NCBI GenBank assembly: GCA_013368315.1
Contig: JAACJM010000095.1
Coordinates: forward strand, 62,001-126,000
Source of the DNA: Tetrapyrgos nigripes
Lineage: Eukaryota > Basidiomycota > Agaricomycetes > Agaricales > Campanellaceae
Length of the DNA: 64,000 nucleotides
Direction of reading: 5' to 3'
Part shown: piece by piece, positions 20,843-33,200 of the stretch
Layout: each line of letters begins with the position of its first letter
How positions within the stretch are numbered: the stretch's first letter is position 1
Made by a program: the position numbers and the translations under genes
Notes under the pieces: generated by a model
Databases searched by the model: none
What the model saw: the letters and a program-made list of their open reading frames with translations, nothing else
What the model was told of the DNA's origin: nothing

Positions 20843-21493
20843 TTGGTTACTGTTATCCGAACCCTGCTTGTTCAAGTGCTTGCCGGCGTCTGTTAGGTGT
20901 ATGTAGTTTGTATGTAGTTGCAACTTGCAATTGCCAGGGACCCGGGTTTAGATCTTTTGTCCTTGCCTTTCTCTGATCCCCATATGTAACATACATTCTG
21001 AGCCGCATGTTATCATTCGTATACCTTTATCTTCTACTCGATGTCTTGGGCTAGTAACTCTGAGGGTCTGACCGCAGTCTGAGCGAGTCACTAGTTGGTC
21101 ACTAGTGTCACAGCAGTGGTTACTATGTCACAGTCGCTTCGCTCTCGAAGACAATTCCTACAGTTTCTCGTCTTGGCTTCCAGGTTGTTTAGAGCTGGCT
21201 CTCAGGTACGTAGTCGCCTCCATGTTGTTACCGAGGTGCTCTGTATATGCAGATTTATCGGGTTTTCATCAGTAATCCGATTACATGCGTATTCGTGACA
21301 GTCAGGCATTGGTCAGGCACTGGACGGTTTAGTTGTTCTGGTTCCTCCGCTTGACCCATTCCAGCTGGCTTGTCCGCACTCCGGGAATGCCTACCATTCT
21401 CTACTTAGTATTTACCTCTCGTCGTCAAACACGATTTGTACTTCGTAGGTCCAGCAGGTGAGTAATAATATCAAATGATTTTAGTGCCAAAGT
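20843..21493. other. Intergenic, no gene recognised
   Basis: Between the MFS remnant and the 3' end of the OYE gene. Nothing supported. Confidence 0.4.
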
Positions 21494-23022
21494 CTAATTC
21501 TTGTTTTCTAGTACATAGGGCAAGCGTCTACTAACGCTACTTCCTCTGCCGCCAAACCCCCATCCAATCTGCTTCGACAAGTAAATGCTCACATCCAGAT
21601 CCTCTGCCATCGCCCAAACAGTCCCAGGATTCTTCTGAAACTGTCTCCCAGCCAAAATGGCGTCACATTTTTGCTCTTGAAGCAGCTTTTCACCTACGTG
21701 GCCATCGCAAATGCCACCTGCTGCTCCTACAAACATCTTACCACCGCCTTTCACCTTCAAGTCCTGGATCGCCTCCCGTACCATCCCGGCAAGCACTGGT
21801 TGCCATGCATGCGGCTGCCAGCGTTGTGCACGGTGGTTACCCGCGCATGAAATGTTGATGACGTCTACACCGTGTTCAGCAAGGATCCTGGCCAGTTTAA
21901 TGGTGTCTTCTACGCGCCAAGAGGGTGAGTCGGGCATGGATTCTTCCAAATAATCACTTGCTGATATGCTAGAGGGAAGAATCAGCTAGTGCTTAATACT
22001 CGCTATTAGCTGCGAAAACTTACCGAAGCCAGAGTGGCATGTCATCCGGAATAGTCGACCTCACGGCATCGACAACCTCTAAGATGAATCTAATCCTGTT
22101 CTCGAAAGAGCCTCCGTATTCATCCGTTCGCTTGTTAACAGCAGGACTGCAAAACGAATTCAGCAAGTAACCATGGGCGTTGTGTATCTCGATGACGTCG
22201 AAGCCCGCCTCCAAGGCTCTTTTCGTGGCATCTACAAAGGCTTTGATGATGCGCTGGATTCCTTCCTTGGTCAGGGGTTTCGGCGTGGCATGGTGCTCGT
22301 CCCAGGGCTCTTCTGAGGGACCGACAACCTCATTGGGCCAGCCGCCTATATTCTCAGTTGCGAGCATTCCGAAATGCAAGAAAGGGGCCACGGTGGATCC
22401 TTTTCGGCCCTGTATACATGGATTCATCAGTTATAGAACCATCTCTTGGAGAGCCTCCCACGTACACTATGGGCAAGTTGGATACCAACTTTTTGGTTCT
22501 GCGAGTGGGCGAATTCGACAAGTTTACCCCAGGCCTCGGTATGTTTATCATCCCAGATACCAGCGCACTGTGGTGTAATTCGACCCTCGGGAAGGATGGC
22601 TGTAGCCTCGACGAAGGTTAGTCCAGGGCCTCGGGAACATATGCCTCCGACTGAGTATGGGATAGGTTAAGTCAGTTGAGATAGTGACAGACAGCGAAGA
22701 GAAGGGAGCACTCACTATGAGCCATATGCCATGGCGTGATGAAGCCATCTTGGGAGGAATACTGACACATTGGTGCTACCTTTGGAGTTCCAAGTGAGTA
22801 TACTGTTCATACTCGACGAGAATGAGCACTGACGAAAATCCTGTTATGAAATTCCAGTCCTCGCATCTTCAGTGGGGTGAAGAGCATAGGCAATGCTTTA
22901 GGTTGGCCGTCGACATTTGGCTGTGGATCAAGGGTCTGGCCTGAGGGTGGGTCCTGCTTTGGGGTGTAGTAGGTAATGCCTTCAACCCCGGGGTTGGGGA
23001 GCTCGATGAAAGTTTCTGACAT
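21494..23022 (-). CDS. Old Yellow Enzyme family NADH:flavin oxidoreductase (YqjM-like)
   Basis: FMN-dependent ene-reductase that reduces activated C=C bonds with NAD(P)H. Exons read from the start MSETFIELPNPGVEG. They carry LKMRGLEFHNRIF, VAPMCQYSSQDGFITPWHMAH (with the Cys and Tyr typical of YqjM-like class III OYEs), GGICSRGPGLTFVEATAI, EGRITPQCAGIW, VGIQLAHS-GRKGS, the substrate-binding HNAHGYL within FDVIEIHNAHGYLLNSF, NKRTDEYGGSFENRIRF, VDVINISCAGNH and GAAGGICDGHVGEKLL. Introns are GT-AG, including a phase-0 one between LAHS and GRKGS, and the frame reads intact. Length is about 410-420 residues, normal for the family. A longer start at 23073 is possible. It is divergent from P450-3 across about 800 bp. 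Such pairs can be co-regulated, but that is inference. Confidence 0.88.
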
Positions 23023-23817
23023 GTCCAGGGTGAGTACGGTTTCGTGCTGTGCTTGAAGTCCAAGTTGGCTCAACCAGAACTAGAGGTTCTAGGGTTGGGA
23101 GGGCAGGGCAGAATGGACGAGAGAAGTAAAAGATGCTGTATGTGAAGCGCTCTCTCTCTCTCTCTACGACTTCACAACTCTGTCCGTCAAAACAGTGTCA
23201 AGCGTGTCAGCAGAACCTTGTTGACTTCACTATGTAATGGAGCGGCCTTTCTTCTTTATTGGCCGCGTGGAGTCACGGAGCCGCAACCGAACCCTCTTTC
23301 TCTCTGATTTTCCGATCATCTCCAGGAACATCAAGATCTCGAAGATCACGGAGGACCCCGGCTTGGACATCTTTCCCCCTCTTCCAGTCTTCTAATGTTC
23401 TTATCCCGAGTAGAACGGTTGTCAATCCGTCAATCCGTCAATCCGTTTTATGAAACGGGTTCCTGTACATGTCCTTCACTTGCGAATACTGAATCATTTC
23501 TTTCAATTCGCGAGGTGGTCGTGAGTATAGTATGTTACGCACTGGTTCAGCTTGTATGGTGAATTTGAAGATTGCCTTGACCCACATACCCGGGCCGAAG
23601 TGAAATTGTCGTGTGGAGTTCGTACCGCATTCTGCAAATCTCAGGTACATCTCGGTGTCATTTGTAGATTGGGAAGTGCTACGGTTACGATATCCAGGAA
23701 TATACGGGAAGAAGACTCGACCAGTTTCTACCAAAAGTACGACGGCATTCGCCATCAAGCCCTTATCACGCTTCACAGTCTGGCCCTGTCTCGTGTGTCC
23801 TCTTTCAACTTTCATAT
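23023..23817. promoter_or_regulatory. Divergent intergenic region OYE / P450-3
   Basis: Holds the promoters of both flanking genes. It contains a (CT)n tract near 23148-23163 and three tandem TCAATCCG units at 23422-23445. No clear TATA box was seen. Confidence 0.4.
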
Positions 23818-26186
23818 GCTGGATTTTCTTCAACTTCAAGAGTTCTATCGCAAATACACCGCGGAGGCGCATTTGACGTTCCAGACGACGGTGTATGTCG
23901 CAGGCGTTCTCTTTGCACTCCTTGCTCTCGAGAGCTTCATTCGCTTTCGGCGCCACTTGCAAGGGATAAAACGTCCGGTAAGTTTTGTGCGAGTTTATTG
24001 AAGCCCTAATCTCAACTAGTCTTACTTTAGCTGGGTGCTTCCTGGCTATGGGGCCATGAAAGAGAGGTCTGGGAACAGTCTGCTGGAGTTGCATATGCCA
24101 ATTGGATGTCACTCCTGCAAACTGATGTCTTCAAGATCAAGGGTGCACTTCGAAAACCGGATATTGTCAGCGACCAACTTCTTGTCATGCTTGCTCATAA
24201 TACTCAGGATCTCCTTCTCTATCCTCTAGCTCGTCGTCGCTGACCCTCTGGCTGTCACTTACATCATGCAGAAGAGGATCTACGATTATCGTGAGTTGTA
24301 TAAATCTGGGAAGGAATGTTGTACTCATAAAATCTGCAGCTCACAGTGAGGTAGTTAGACCCCGCATTGCCAGACTTCTAGGAAAATCCTTGGGCTGGGT
24401 CGAGGGTGAATCTGAGCATAAACGTATGCGCCATCTTGTAGCCCCTGCATTGTCCAACGATGCCATAAAAAAGGGCGTACACAAAGTCTTTTCGGCTGCT
24501 GAGACCGTGCGTATGATCCAAGCCTCCAACTTCATCATTGTAACGTTCGTCCCCACCAGCTTGAGGATAATCTTCAAAAGCACATGAACGCTCATGGTGG
24601 CGCTTCTGTCATCAGCGCTTGCGATTGGGTCAACCAGGCAACGTAAGTTGTTGATGGCGTGGGAGTTGATTAAAAAACTGACCGTTTTCGTAGGATCGAC
24701 GTCATAGGCAAGTTTGGTTTCGACCACAACTTTGAGGGTGGTCGCAGCGAGGATGCTCAGAAGATTCTTAACTCCTGGAGAAACATGGCTATTATGGGGA
24801 TTTCTGAAAGAGGATTCCTGGTGTGTACTCCCCGCTCTCTTTGGGAAACTCTTTCTGAAAGATGTTCAGGCATTGATGTTGCTGCGTCGTTTCCCGATCC
24901 TGAACTACCTACCCTTGAAAGCTCTCAAGGCTCAAGGAGATGTCCGTATGAATATACACTCGGGCGTCGCAAAGGTATCCGTGTTTCGTCTTTTGGAGTT
25001 CCAAAACAAACAGGTTTCCTTTAGGAAATAATCAGAAGGAGTCAAGGAGGAATCACTGACGGGAACGATCTGCTATCCCGACTCAGTGAGTAAATCTGCT
25101 AAGAGAGATTCAGGGCAATTTGCTGAGGGGCTCTTGTAGTCAATGCGCATGAGGAAGCCAAGATTTCCACTGAGGAGTTGATGGACCACGTACGTTTTTT
25201 TCTCAACAAGACTACAGAAAATCTTGCCATGGCTTCAGATTAGCATGTTCATGTACGTATGACTCCTGTTCTCTATCAGGGTATGACAGCCAAGACATTT
25301 ATCGCAGCATGGCTGGATCAGAAACGACCTCGCAGACTCTCGGTTATGCTCTGTGGGAGCTAGCAAAGAACCGCGCCGTCCAGGACAAACTTCGGGCTGA
25401 ACTCATGTCTATGCCCTCGGATCTGACTTACGAAGATATCCAATCTGGGACCAAATTGCCTTACCTGGTCGGTTGCTCGTTGAAGCAGAGTCCTGCAAAA
25501 TGGTCAATAATATTTGTTTGTCTAGGATGCTGTCACGTGGGAGACGTAAGATGGTTCTAGGCCTTCATAACTCATCACTAATCCTTTGTAGTCTGAGATT
25601 CCACCCTGCTGCACCGTACATGGAACGGGTGTCACTCAAACTGGATGCTTTACCTCTTCATCAGCCCTTGACTACGAACACTGGAGAGATCCTGAACGAA
25701 ATCACCATCGAGAAGGGACAGGTGAGTAGCCGATCCTTGATTACGCAACCGTACCGCACCGTTAAGCCACTTTTCAGACCATCATAATTCCTATTCATGC
25801 TATGAGTCGACAAGACTCAGTGTGGGGAGACGGGAGCACCTACAGGCCTGAAAGATGGTTTGAACCCTTGCTGTCCGCAGCTAAATTGCCCAGTGGATGG
25901 TCTCATCTTCTGGCCTTCAGCAATGGACCTCGAAATTGCATTTGATTCAGGCTTGGTGAGCATTGGCTTCATAGATACGGTGATAGTACCGCTGAAAACA
26001 GTCATTTTTCCGCGCTGGGCAGCCATTTTCCAATTCAAAGTCATTCTTGCTGGACTAATTCGCAAGTTTGAATTCCACGACACCGGCGCTACTATCAAGA
26101 GCAAGGTCACTTCGAGCATGCAACCAGTTACCATTGGACAGGAGAATATCAGTCCACGACTTCCTGTGACAGTGACATTGGTTTGA
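23818..26186 (+). pseudogene. Cytochrome P450 (P450-3), one in-frame TGA next to the haem Cys
   Basis: The start is ATG 23818, with an N-terminal helix (VYVAGVLFALLALESFI) and then WLWGHEREVWEQSAGVAYANWM, GRSLGW-type GKSLGWVEGESEHKRMRHLVAPAL, DWVNQATIDVIGKFGFDHNF, LPLKALKAQGDV, the I-helix MAGSETTSQTLGYAL, ETLRFHPAAP (ExxR, spliced), RPERWFEP (PERF region) and haem loop FSNGPRNCI. The codon after CI is TGA (25943-25945), where family members have Gly before FRL. Beyond it the frame continues to VTVTLV and a natural stop at 26184-26186. About ten short GT-AG introns are needed. This resembles the basidiomycete P450s with a WLWGHE motif. Everything else reads well, so inactivation is recent, or the stop is a sequence error. 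A monooxygenase in secondary or xenobiotic metabolism is the family expectation. Confidence 0.82.
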
Positions 26187-26431
26187 CTAGTCGGCGGCAG
26201 TTTACATATGTAGATGCATGCCAGAATATGTACTAGAGTCAGAGATCAGAGAATCATGCTAGAATCTTGAATAAAATCTTGTGGATGCAAAAATGTGCCT
26301 AATTTGGCGAGTCTTTCTCTGCTAACTCCTGCTCCTCCTGCTCCTCTGCTCTATTCCACATGGTCAAGACAACTCAGCATTCACCAAATACTGATGGCCC
26401 TGGCATTCCTGAGTATGGCAGAAGGATGTCA
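26187..26431. other. 3' flank, no gene recognised
   Basis: AT-rich transition from host gene to the transposon nest. Nothing supported. Confidence 0.4.
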
Positions 26432-27370
26432 TTATGAGGCTGAAATGAAATGAAGGACAAGTTCTTTACACTCCATTTCTGCATGTGGCTATGCTGAATC
26501 ACCCCCTGCTTTTCCCGTTTGTCTATTCCTAAATCTCCCGAGCTTTGTTTTGGACTGTGATGTCACATTTTGTTTGCCTACCAACAACCTGTCCAACATG
26601 TCAGTGTTTTGTTTCTTTTTTCAGTTTTCCACCATCCGCACCAGCAAAATGTCCCCAGAATTACTACTGGGATATGTTGAGTTAGAAATGAATATATATG
26701 CCATTGGGCCATCCCAAGAAGTATAATGCCATTGCAGATCTTTTTCTTCAACTCACATCTTGGAGAATGTGGTGACATTGTGATCCATCAAGGAATATCC
26801 TAATCTTGTCTCTTGTGCTGCTCTTGCTCTCATCATGGCATACTTCCCCCCATTGCCATAGTCAGGTGTATATTTCTCATCTTTCATTCATCAAAGATAA
26901 TACCCTGATATAATATTTGCTCTTGTGTTAGATCACTGTTATAAAATCTACCTTGGCAATATACATTCAAAAGTTTGTTGTATTTCTGTGAGACCTGATT
27001 TGATGCATTATATTTGCCCTAACACAATACACACTGTTATATTTTCCAGAATTGCATTACCTATCTTACATCAAAATCATTCCTCTCCTGTTCTATGGCC
27101 TAGCACCCCACACAATTTGCTGACACTCACCACAATTTACCTTTTCCAAATATAGGTTGAATGCATCAGCACCTATTGTGTCCTATTAGCACTGCAACGC
27201 TGATACAACTTTTGGGACAGCCCGAGAGGGGATTGTAGCAAAGTATAGGATATTATACACAGGAGGTGATTCTGGGGACATTTTGCTGGTGTGGTCTAGG
27301 CTACTTAGTTTGAGGTAAACCCTGTGGCCTCGAACTCACCATGCATCAGTGCTGGCCCACACCCCTTTCA
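26432..27370 (-). repeat. Repeat family X, copy 2 (inverted relative to copies 1 and 3)
   Basis: The left end (TTATGAGGCTG... TTCTTTACACTCCATTTC... GTGGCTATG) matches in reverse the right end of the copy at 28037-28747 over about 150 bp. 26582-26637 also matches 28145-28205 in reverse. The right end (27290-27370, containing GTGGGCC and TTCGAGGCC on the minus strand) matches the left end of that copy. The middle is interrupted by a separate inverted-repeat element at 26639-27291. Confidence 0.7.
26639..27291. mobile_element. MITE-like element nested in repeat X copy 2
   Basis: The 653-bp segment has 26-bp terminal inverted repeats starting CACCAGCAAAATGTCCCC, with one mismatch between the ends. 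There is no transposase frame inside. No target duplication is visible beside the ends, so the superfamily is not assignable. Confidence 0.6.
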
Positions 27371-28036
27371 ACCTCAAGTTGGAACATGATAGTGTCTTCC
27401 AGGTCAATCACAAGTCTGCGAATGAGCCCAAGTCCCTTTGGTCATTTCAATGTTGGGCATCAACACAGGCAGTTGATATACAGCCCCCACTGTAACTTTG
27501 TTAGGGTCTGGCTGTGAGAGACTCCCCATCTGAAAGTTTTCTGCAGTGAAAGATTGGCAGCTTCTTCTCTGCTGTCTTCGCCCTTTTTCTACGTCAGGAT
27601 CCATATATAGATGGTCACAGTCAAGCTGGTTCAAGAGCTTGAGTTGAAAGCAAGTTGAAAGGCTTGACAGCGAGTTCCTCACTGAGGGGAAATGTCCCCA
27701 ACATGCCCCTCCATATCAAAGTATTATCAAAAGATAGGTTTATGTTGATTGATGAACAGCAGTGCTTCTGGAAACTGCCATTGAACGTTGTATGGGTTCC
27801 TGAACATGTCACATGTGGTTTGGGAACTGAGTTGTCTGAGTCAGTTATCTTGCAGTTATTGCATTGGAGTGAGCCAGGAGTTGTTGAAAGGTGTTATATG
27901 TGTCTCATAAATAAAGCTGGTAAGATCATATTTATTTGATTGGGTATATGTACATATATGAGAGTGGTTACATGAAGAAGCTACATAGTACAGTGCATAA
28001 CATCAGGGAAATCCCCAAAGGCACTTTCATGCAATA
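27371..28036. other. Spacer between inverted X copies, no gene recognised
   Basis: An open frame of 94 codons near 27655-27939 has no recognisable motif. Nothing else supported. Confidence 0.35.
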
Positions 28037-28109
28037 TGAAAGGGGTGTGGGCCAGCGCTGACGCATGGCGAGTACGAGGCCACAGGGTTTACCTCAGACT
28101 AAGTAACCT

Positions 28110-28143
<34 letters not shown>

Positions 28144-28747
28144 GGACACTATGGATGGTGGAAAACTGAAAAAAGAAACAACACACTGACACATCAGACA
28201 GGTTGTTGGTAGAATTGAGAGTAAATTAGCCAACTACATTACAAACAAAGTATAGCTCAGGTACAGCTATGAAATGAAATTAACAATTGACTACCTATGC
28301 CATTTATGTAACTCAGATATCTACAAATGTAAACACCTCACATACTAATACAGGAGAGAAAGGAAGAAAGGAAGAAAAAGAGGGATAAAGAGATAAGTAA
28401 GAGAGAAAGAAAGGAAGAAAAAGAGGCAGAAAGAGATAAGTAAGTAAGTAAATCAAACTGTGAACTAAATCTCCATGTTTTCATCTTCCCCGAGAAGGTG
28501 AGAGAGAGGTACCCAATGCCAATGAACTCTTGGATTCACACTGTTGTAGGAATCCCCAAATACAAGCAGTCAAATGAATGGCAAGAGTATGAAATATAGA
28601 GCAAAGAAACTGTGATGTCACAGTCACAAAACAAAGATCAGGAGATTTAGGAATAGACAAACAGGAAAAGCAGGGGGTGATTCAATATAGCCACATGTGG
28701 AAATGGAGTGTAAAGAACTTGTCCTTCATTTCATTTTGGCCTCGTAA
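28037..28747 (+). repeat. Repeat family X, copy 3
   Basis: Head GGTGTGGGCCAGCGCTGACG, then ATGGCGAGTACGAGGCCAC, a (CAA)n tract at 28111-28143, a middle block (28145-28205) and a tail ending TTTTGGCCTCGTAA. It is an inverted counterpart of 26432-27370. The stretch 28215-28598 has no counterpart in copy 2 and may be a further insertion. It includes a purine-rich low-complexity region at 28350-28450. Confidence 0.7.
28111..28143 (+). repeat. (CAA)n microsatellite
   Basis: About eleven CAA units directly after the X-family head. The position resembles a SINE tail, but the same tract is absent from copy 2. Confidence 0.9.
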
Positions 28748-28914
28748 GTAGCATAAAAGATACTGAAATTTGCATGAAAACACATAAAATTGCACCTCAT
28801 GCAAGTCCCCCAATGAGATCCATAGCTTATGCACAATTTTACCATTATATGCAACAGAAGGCATAGGTTATACTCCTTCACTCATGATATTCCAGTGATA
28901 TTCATAGCCAGATG

Positions 28915-28980
28915 ATTATGAGGCTGAATGAAATGAGGATGAGTTCTTTACACTCTCTTTCTGCTTGTGGCTATGTGCAA
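28915..28980 (-). repeat. Repeat family X, solo terminal fragment
   Basis: TTATGAGGCTGAATGAAATG followed by the GTTCTTTACACTCTCTTTCTG and GTGGCTATG blocks matches the tail of the other copies in reverse. No matching head was found downstream. Confidence 0.6.
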
Positions 28981-30262
28981 ATGCTCCCAATTTCACCTAT
29001 CCATTCCTTTCTGTATGGTAAACAGTTGATTGGTCTTATTGCCTGTTGGCTTTTTGGTGTCTCCTTTCCATACTTATTGTTTCTGAGCAGTCTCAGGGTT
29101 TATAACATATGATAACTGTCTGATTCCTTCTCTCTTGTCCCACCATGTGTTCCTTTGCACCACCTTTTTGGCCTTCCTTTTGAGGGTCCATGTCTTTTTT
29201 TTGTCTTCTTCAACTTGATTTGGAGGTCTGTGCACTGCCAACCTCTGCCACTAGTGCCATCTGAACTACAGTGACCCCTTTCCTATACCCCAGTTTGATG
29301 CACATTTGTTGGCTTCTTACAGACACACAGTGCTCTCAATCATGCACCATTCCTCCATCTCAATGATGCTCAATGATTCTGTCTCAATGACATACAATTA
29401 TTCCATCTCAACAACAGGATGCACAATGCTTCTGTCTTAGCGACGTTCAATTATAACAGCTCAATGCTGTAAAAAAATCATGGCTCAACATCATCAACCC
29501 ATAGGGATTTCTCTTTACCTTCTGTGATCAATGATTCAGTCTGGGTATTGCATGTCTTCTTCATTTCTTAAATCAAGCCTGTCATACCAGCTTGTTTCCT
29601 ATGTTCAAACTCCTTTCCACTCTTCTTGTTTGGCTTCTATTTCTTTTTGCTCCTCTCTTGTACAGATTTATCATTCAAGTGTTTGTAACCCTCATGGAGT
29701 AGCAAACACACCACTGCAAGGAAAGCTGATGACAACATTACTTCTTGGATGACAGAAAAGAAATGTGAAGAGTAAGTATTGCTATGAACAGACCTTCATT
29801 CCAGCTAACTGCAGCATCAGCATGGATGACAATGACTCAGAGTCCCCTTCATGCTCCAATACTAAAAAATCCAAGAAGTGAGTCTTGATTCTTGATTACT
29901 CTTATGTCTACTGCAGAGACTGAGACTTCACCAAACAGGACAAGAAAAAGGCAAAGGCAGAACACTCAGCTAGAGAAGATTTGACTGAAATGGAGATGCC
30001 AGTTTCTGGTTGGAGCTTGAGAAAGGAGTGGTAAGATGCCTTTCTACACAAGCAATATGACATGTATAGCAATTGTCCTGACATGCTGTGAGTGCCTGGC
30101 TACTTGTTGAGGTGCAAATCTGACAGCATTTGATAGGTATGCAAGGTTGTGTTCTTGGAATGGAAATGCAGAGGAGATTAGAGTAGCAAAATTCTCAGAT
30201 TTGCATGTGGAAGCATCAAAATCCTTTCCAAAAGAGATTCAAAAGTAAGCTATGTCACTGTG
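28981..30262. other. AT-rich repeat-derived region, no gene recognised
   Basis: Possible remnants of a small spliced frame (MDDNDSESPSCSNTKKSKK, a 40-bp GT-AG gap, then a basic stretch) occur near 29825-30030. They match nothing I recognise. Confidence 0.35.
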
Positions 30263-33200
30263 TAAGGTTGGACATGGGTATACCCATGAATATTTCTGAG
30301 TCATGCCTTACCCTTACCCCTGAAACTCGAGACTTGTAAGAGTATGGGTCAGACCCATACCTGCAAATACTACAGTGTACTCACAGCAACCACAGGTCTG
30401 CAACACCACAGTATACTGCAGACCTGTGTGGTAAAACCCATGAAGAAGATCACAAAAGAAGTATGATAACACATATTCTATGTATCTAAGTACAAGAAAA
30501 AATTGTAACAATCTGAAGACAAGTTGAATTGTCAATAAGAGAAAAGAAACAGACAAGTTGAATGTCTTTGCAAGAGAGAAATGTATCAGTCTACACACTG
30601 CTAGAAGCTTGCTTCTTGGCCTTCTTTTCCTCTACATCCAACAACACATCAACAATATCTTCTTGCTCCAGCTTCCCAGGCAGAGGAATCAATGAATGGA
30701 CCAGCCTGAAAGGTGGTTACAAGTAAAGACAAGGAGTCAGCAGCCAAAGGAGAATCCATGTTCTATTGATGTGGATGTAGCTAGTCCAAGAATAAAATTA
30801 GTTCTTGAAGCCATGCAGCAAATGAATTGACATACTGGGCACTGAGTGGTAATCTAAAGCCATTTGGGATAAGATCAGAAACACAGTCTGTTTCTCCCAC
30901 CACCAGAGCAAAGGATCCTTAACATTCTCAAGTGGCATTGCTAAGTAGTCAGAAAGTTTGTCATGAGTGGTGACAGTTGCTGATGAAGCCACTGATATAT
31001 TGGTGAAGTCGTTGAATGAGGGAGTGAAGGACGATGATGCAGATGGAGTGGCAGTAGCACTAGCAGTTGAACTTCAAGACAGGGATTAGAAAGCATGTCA
31101 CATACCTGTTCACTTTGCATAGTTTGTTGAGTTTGAGTTTGTTCAATATACTCATTGTAGGCTTGACATGTGAGCGTTTCTGCTTCCAGTTATGACAATG
31201 AAAGTATTCAAGCTTGAGCCCTGGGTGAAGTACTACAAACAAAGTTAAGGCCAAATACTGGTACACACCCATTGCAATCTGATAAATAGCTGACTCATCT
31301 GTCATACTATAGTACTGATTCATCAACTGTTTCGCCAGGCGAAGAGCTGCTTTGACAGATTCATGGAGAGGTGGCTGTGTAGAATCAGCATCTTGACCAG
31401 AAGTGGGAGCTGTCACCATTTGAGCTGTTAGTAAATTGTCAATGTGGTCCATGGTAGAAATGACAGCAGAAATGGAAGACTGTTGTTTGCTGGAGAAATG
31501 AACAGTAGTGTCTTTGAAAATCTGCAATATTAAATATACATAGCGTCATTACAAGTGAAGACAACAATAGACAGGAACAGACCTGTAGAACATAATGAAG
31601 GTCCTTGAGAATATTCCATTCTGAAGTTGTGAGCTCATGTTTGTGATATGGTAAATCCTTGTTGCCTGTCATGTCATCGATTGTGTCTCAGTACTTCAGT
31701 GCAAAGTCAAGCATGTCAAATGTTGAGTTCCAATGAGTATGAACATTGTGAGGGATGATACAAGGGGAAAGTTTATGATGAGTGCATGCTTCATGCCACT
31801 TGGGTAAGGCAATGGTTGTGGAGTGAATGATAGTGAAGGACAATCCACAAATCTAAGGTATTATCAGTCCTTTCATTGACTAGCAGATATTAGACACAAT
31901 CAACATATCTTCTCAAGTGCAACCCAGACCTCAGATGTTTCCTTTTCAAAAGTCACCTTTGCAGTATCATCAAGCCCTGAAACTTCATCAATGTCCTCAT
32001 CTTCATTGTCAGATAAGATGTCATCATCAAGCAGTGGTGGTAAATCATCCTCATCATCCTCAATATCATCATTGAGTAGAACGGTGTCACCTTTGTCAAA
32101 GCTGCCCGATATGCCATTCAAGAGCACCTTGGCAGCAAGGTTCATTGTGTGATTGAGGCATCAAACATGGCCCTTAACAGTAAACAAGTTGGATTCACTG
32201 GCATCTAGGGCAGTTGTCTGAGTGTCGTTTGATGTGGCATTGTCTCTGCAGACCCCTAAGATCTGTGGAACTAGTGGTCAGCATGTAGAAGACGCAAAAT
32301 GAATAGAGGTCTTACTTTTTGCTCCAAACCAAGATGTTGAAGCATCTGATCAAACTCATGAGCAAGTGTGAGGCTGGTGTGGGACTGGAGGGATAAGGTC
32401 AATGTTTTGTCAAAAAGAAAAGGAGTAGGTAACAAACCTCTGGAACCTCAACAATATCCAACAGGAATACAAGTGGTTTTCCCTGGTGCTGGAGATGCAC
32501 TGTCCATGCAACAAAAGCTCAATGGTTGGGTGACATCCATGCATCAGTTGCAAAGCTCAGCTGACCCAGATATTCCTAATGTAGAGAGCAACATCAACAA
32601 TTGTAAATATTGAGTAACAATCAGAACAATCCTTCAATAGGGTTCAGATGTGCTCCAAACAATGGACAAATGCAATTCAAATGTCCTCAGCAACATGCTT
32701 GTGACAAGGAAAGCTGGCTTGGGGTCTACTAGTGAGCATAAGCTCATGCAGCTTTCAGTCACCCAACAGACAACAGCAGCACTGAATAGATACCAGCCAG
32801 TTGTCTAAGAAGATTGAAATGCTAATCATAACTCACTGTTGCTCCAGATTGGTATGCATCCTATGTGAAATGCTAACAACATGGTTTCCGAGACCAGTGA
32901 ACATTGAGAAAATGCTGTTCTGAGTTAATGCAGCCTCTGCTACACTCTTGATTGCAGCATCAACAGCATCTTTCCCAAAGCAACTAACTGCATGCTTCTT
33001 GAGATTGCTGGTAGACACATGGTCACCACCATCCAGGTAGTGGTGGACACCACCCTTCCCCTTACACTTTGATGCTTTGGACTTGAAATGGTGATACTTG
33101 CAGTTGTCTTGATATGCAACAGTTGGTTTTTCATGGAAGAAGGAATAGATAGGAGAGGTCCAGTGGGCCCAGAGTTGTTCTATATAATGCAAACAATGAG

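Noticed and set aside
23438..24112. 224-codon minus-strand frame before P450-3
   Set aside because: Overlaps the P450-3 first exons in antisense and shows no recognisable features.
28037..28143. tRNA-derived SINE with (CAA)n tail
   Set aside because: The B-box resemblance is partial, A-box spacing is unusual and the CAA tract is absent from copy 2, so it is reported only as repeat family X.
28350..28450. Purine-rich tandem tract as a CRISPR-like or satellite array
   Set aside because: Irregular AAGGAAGAAA and AGATAAGTAAG units without constant spacing. Ordinary low complexity.
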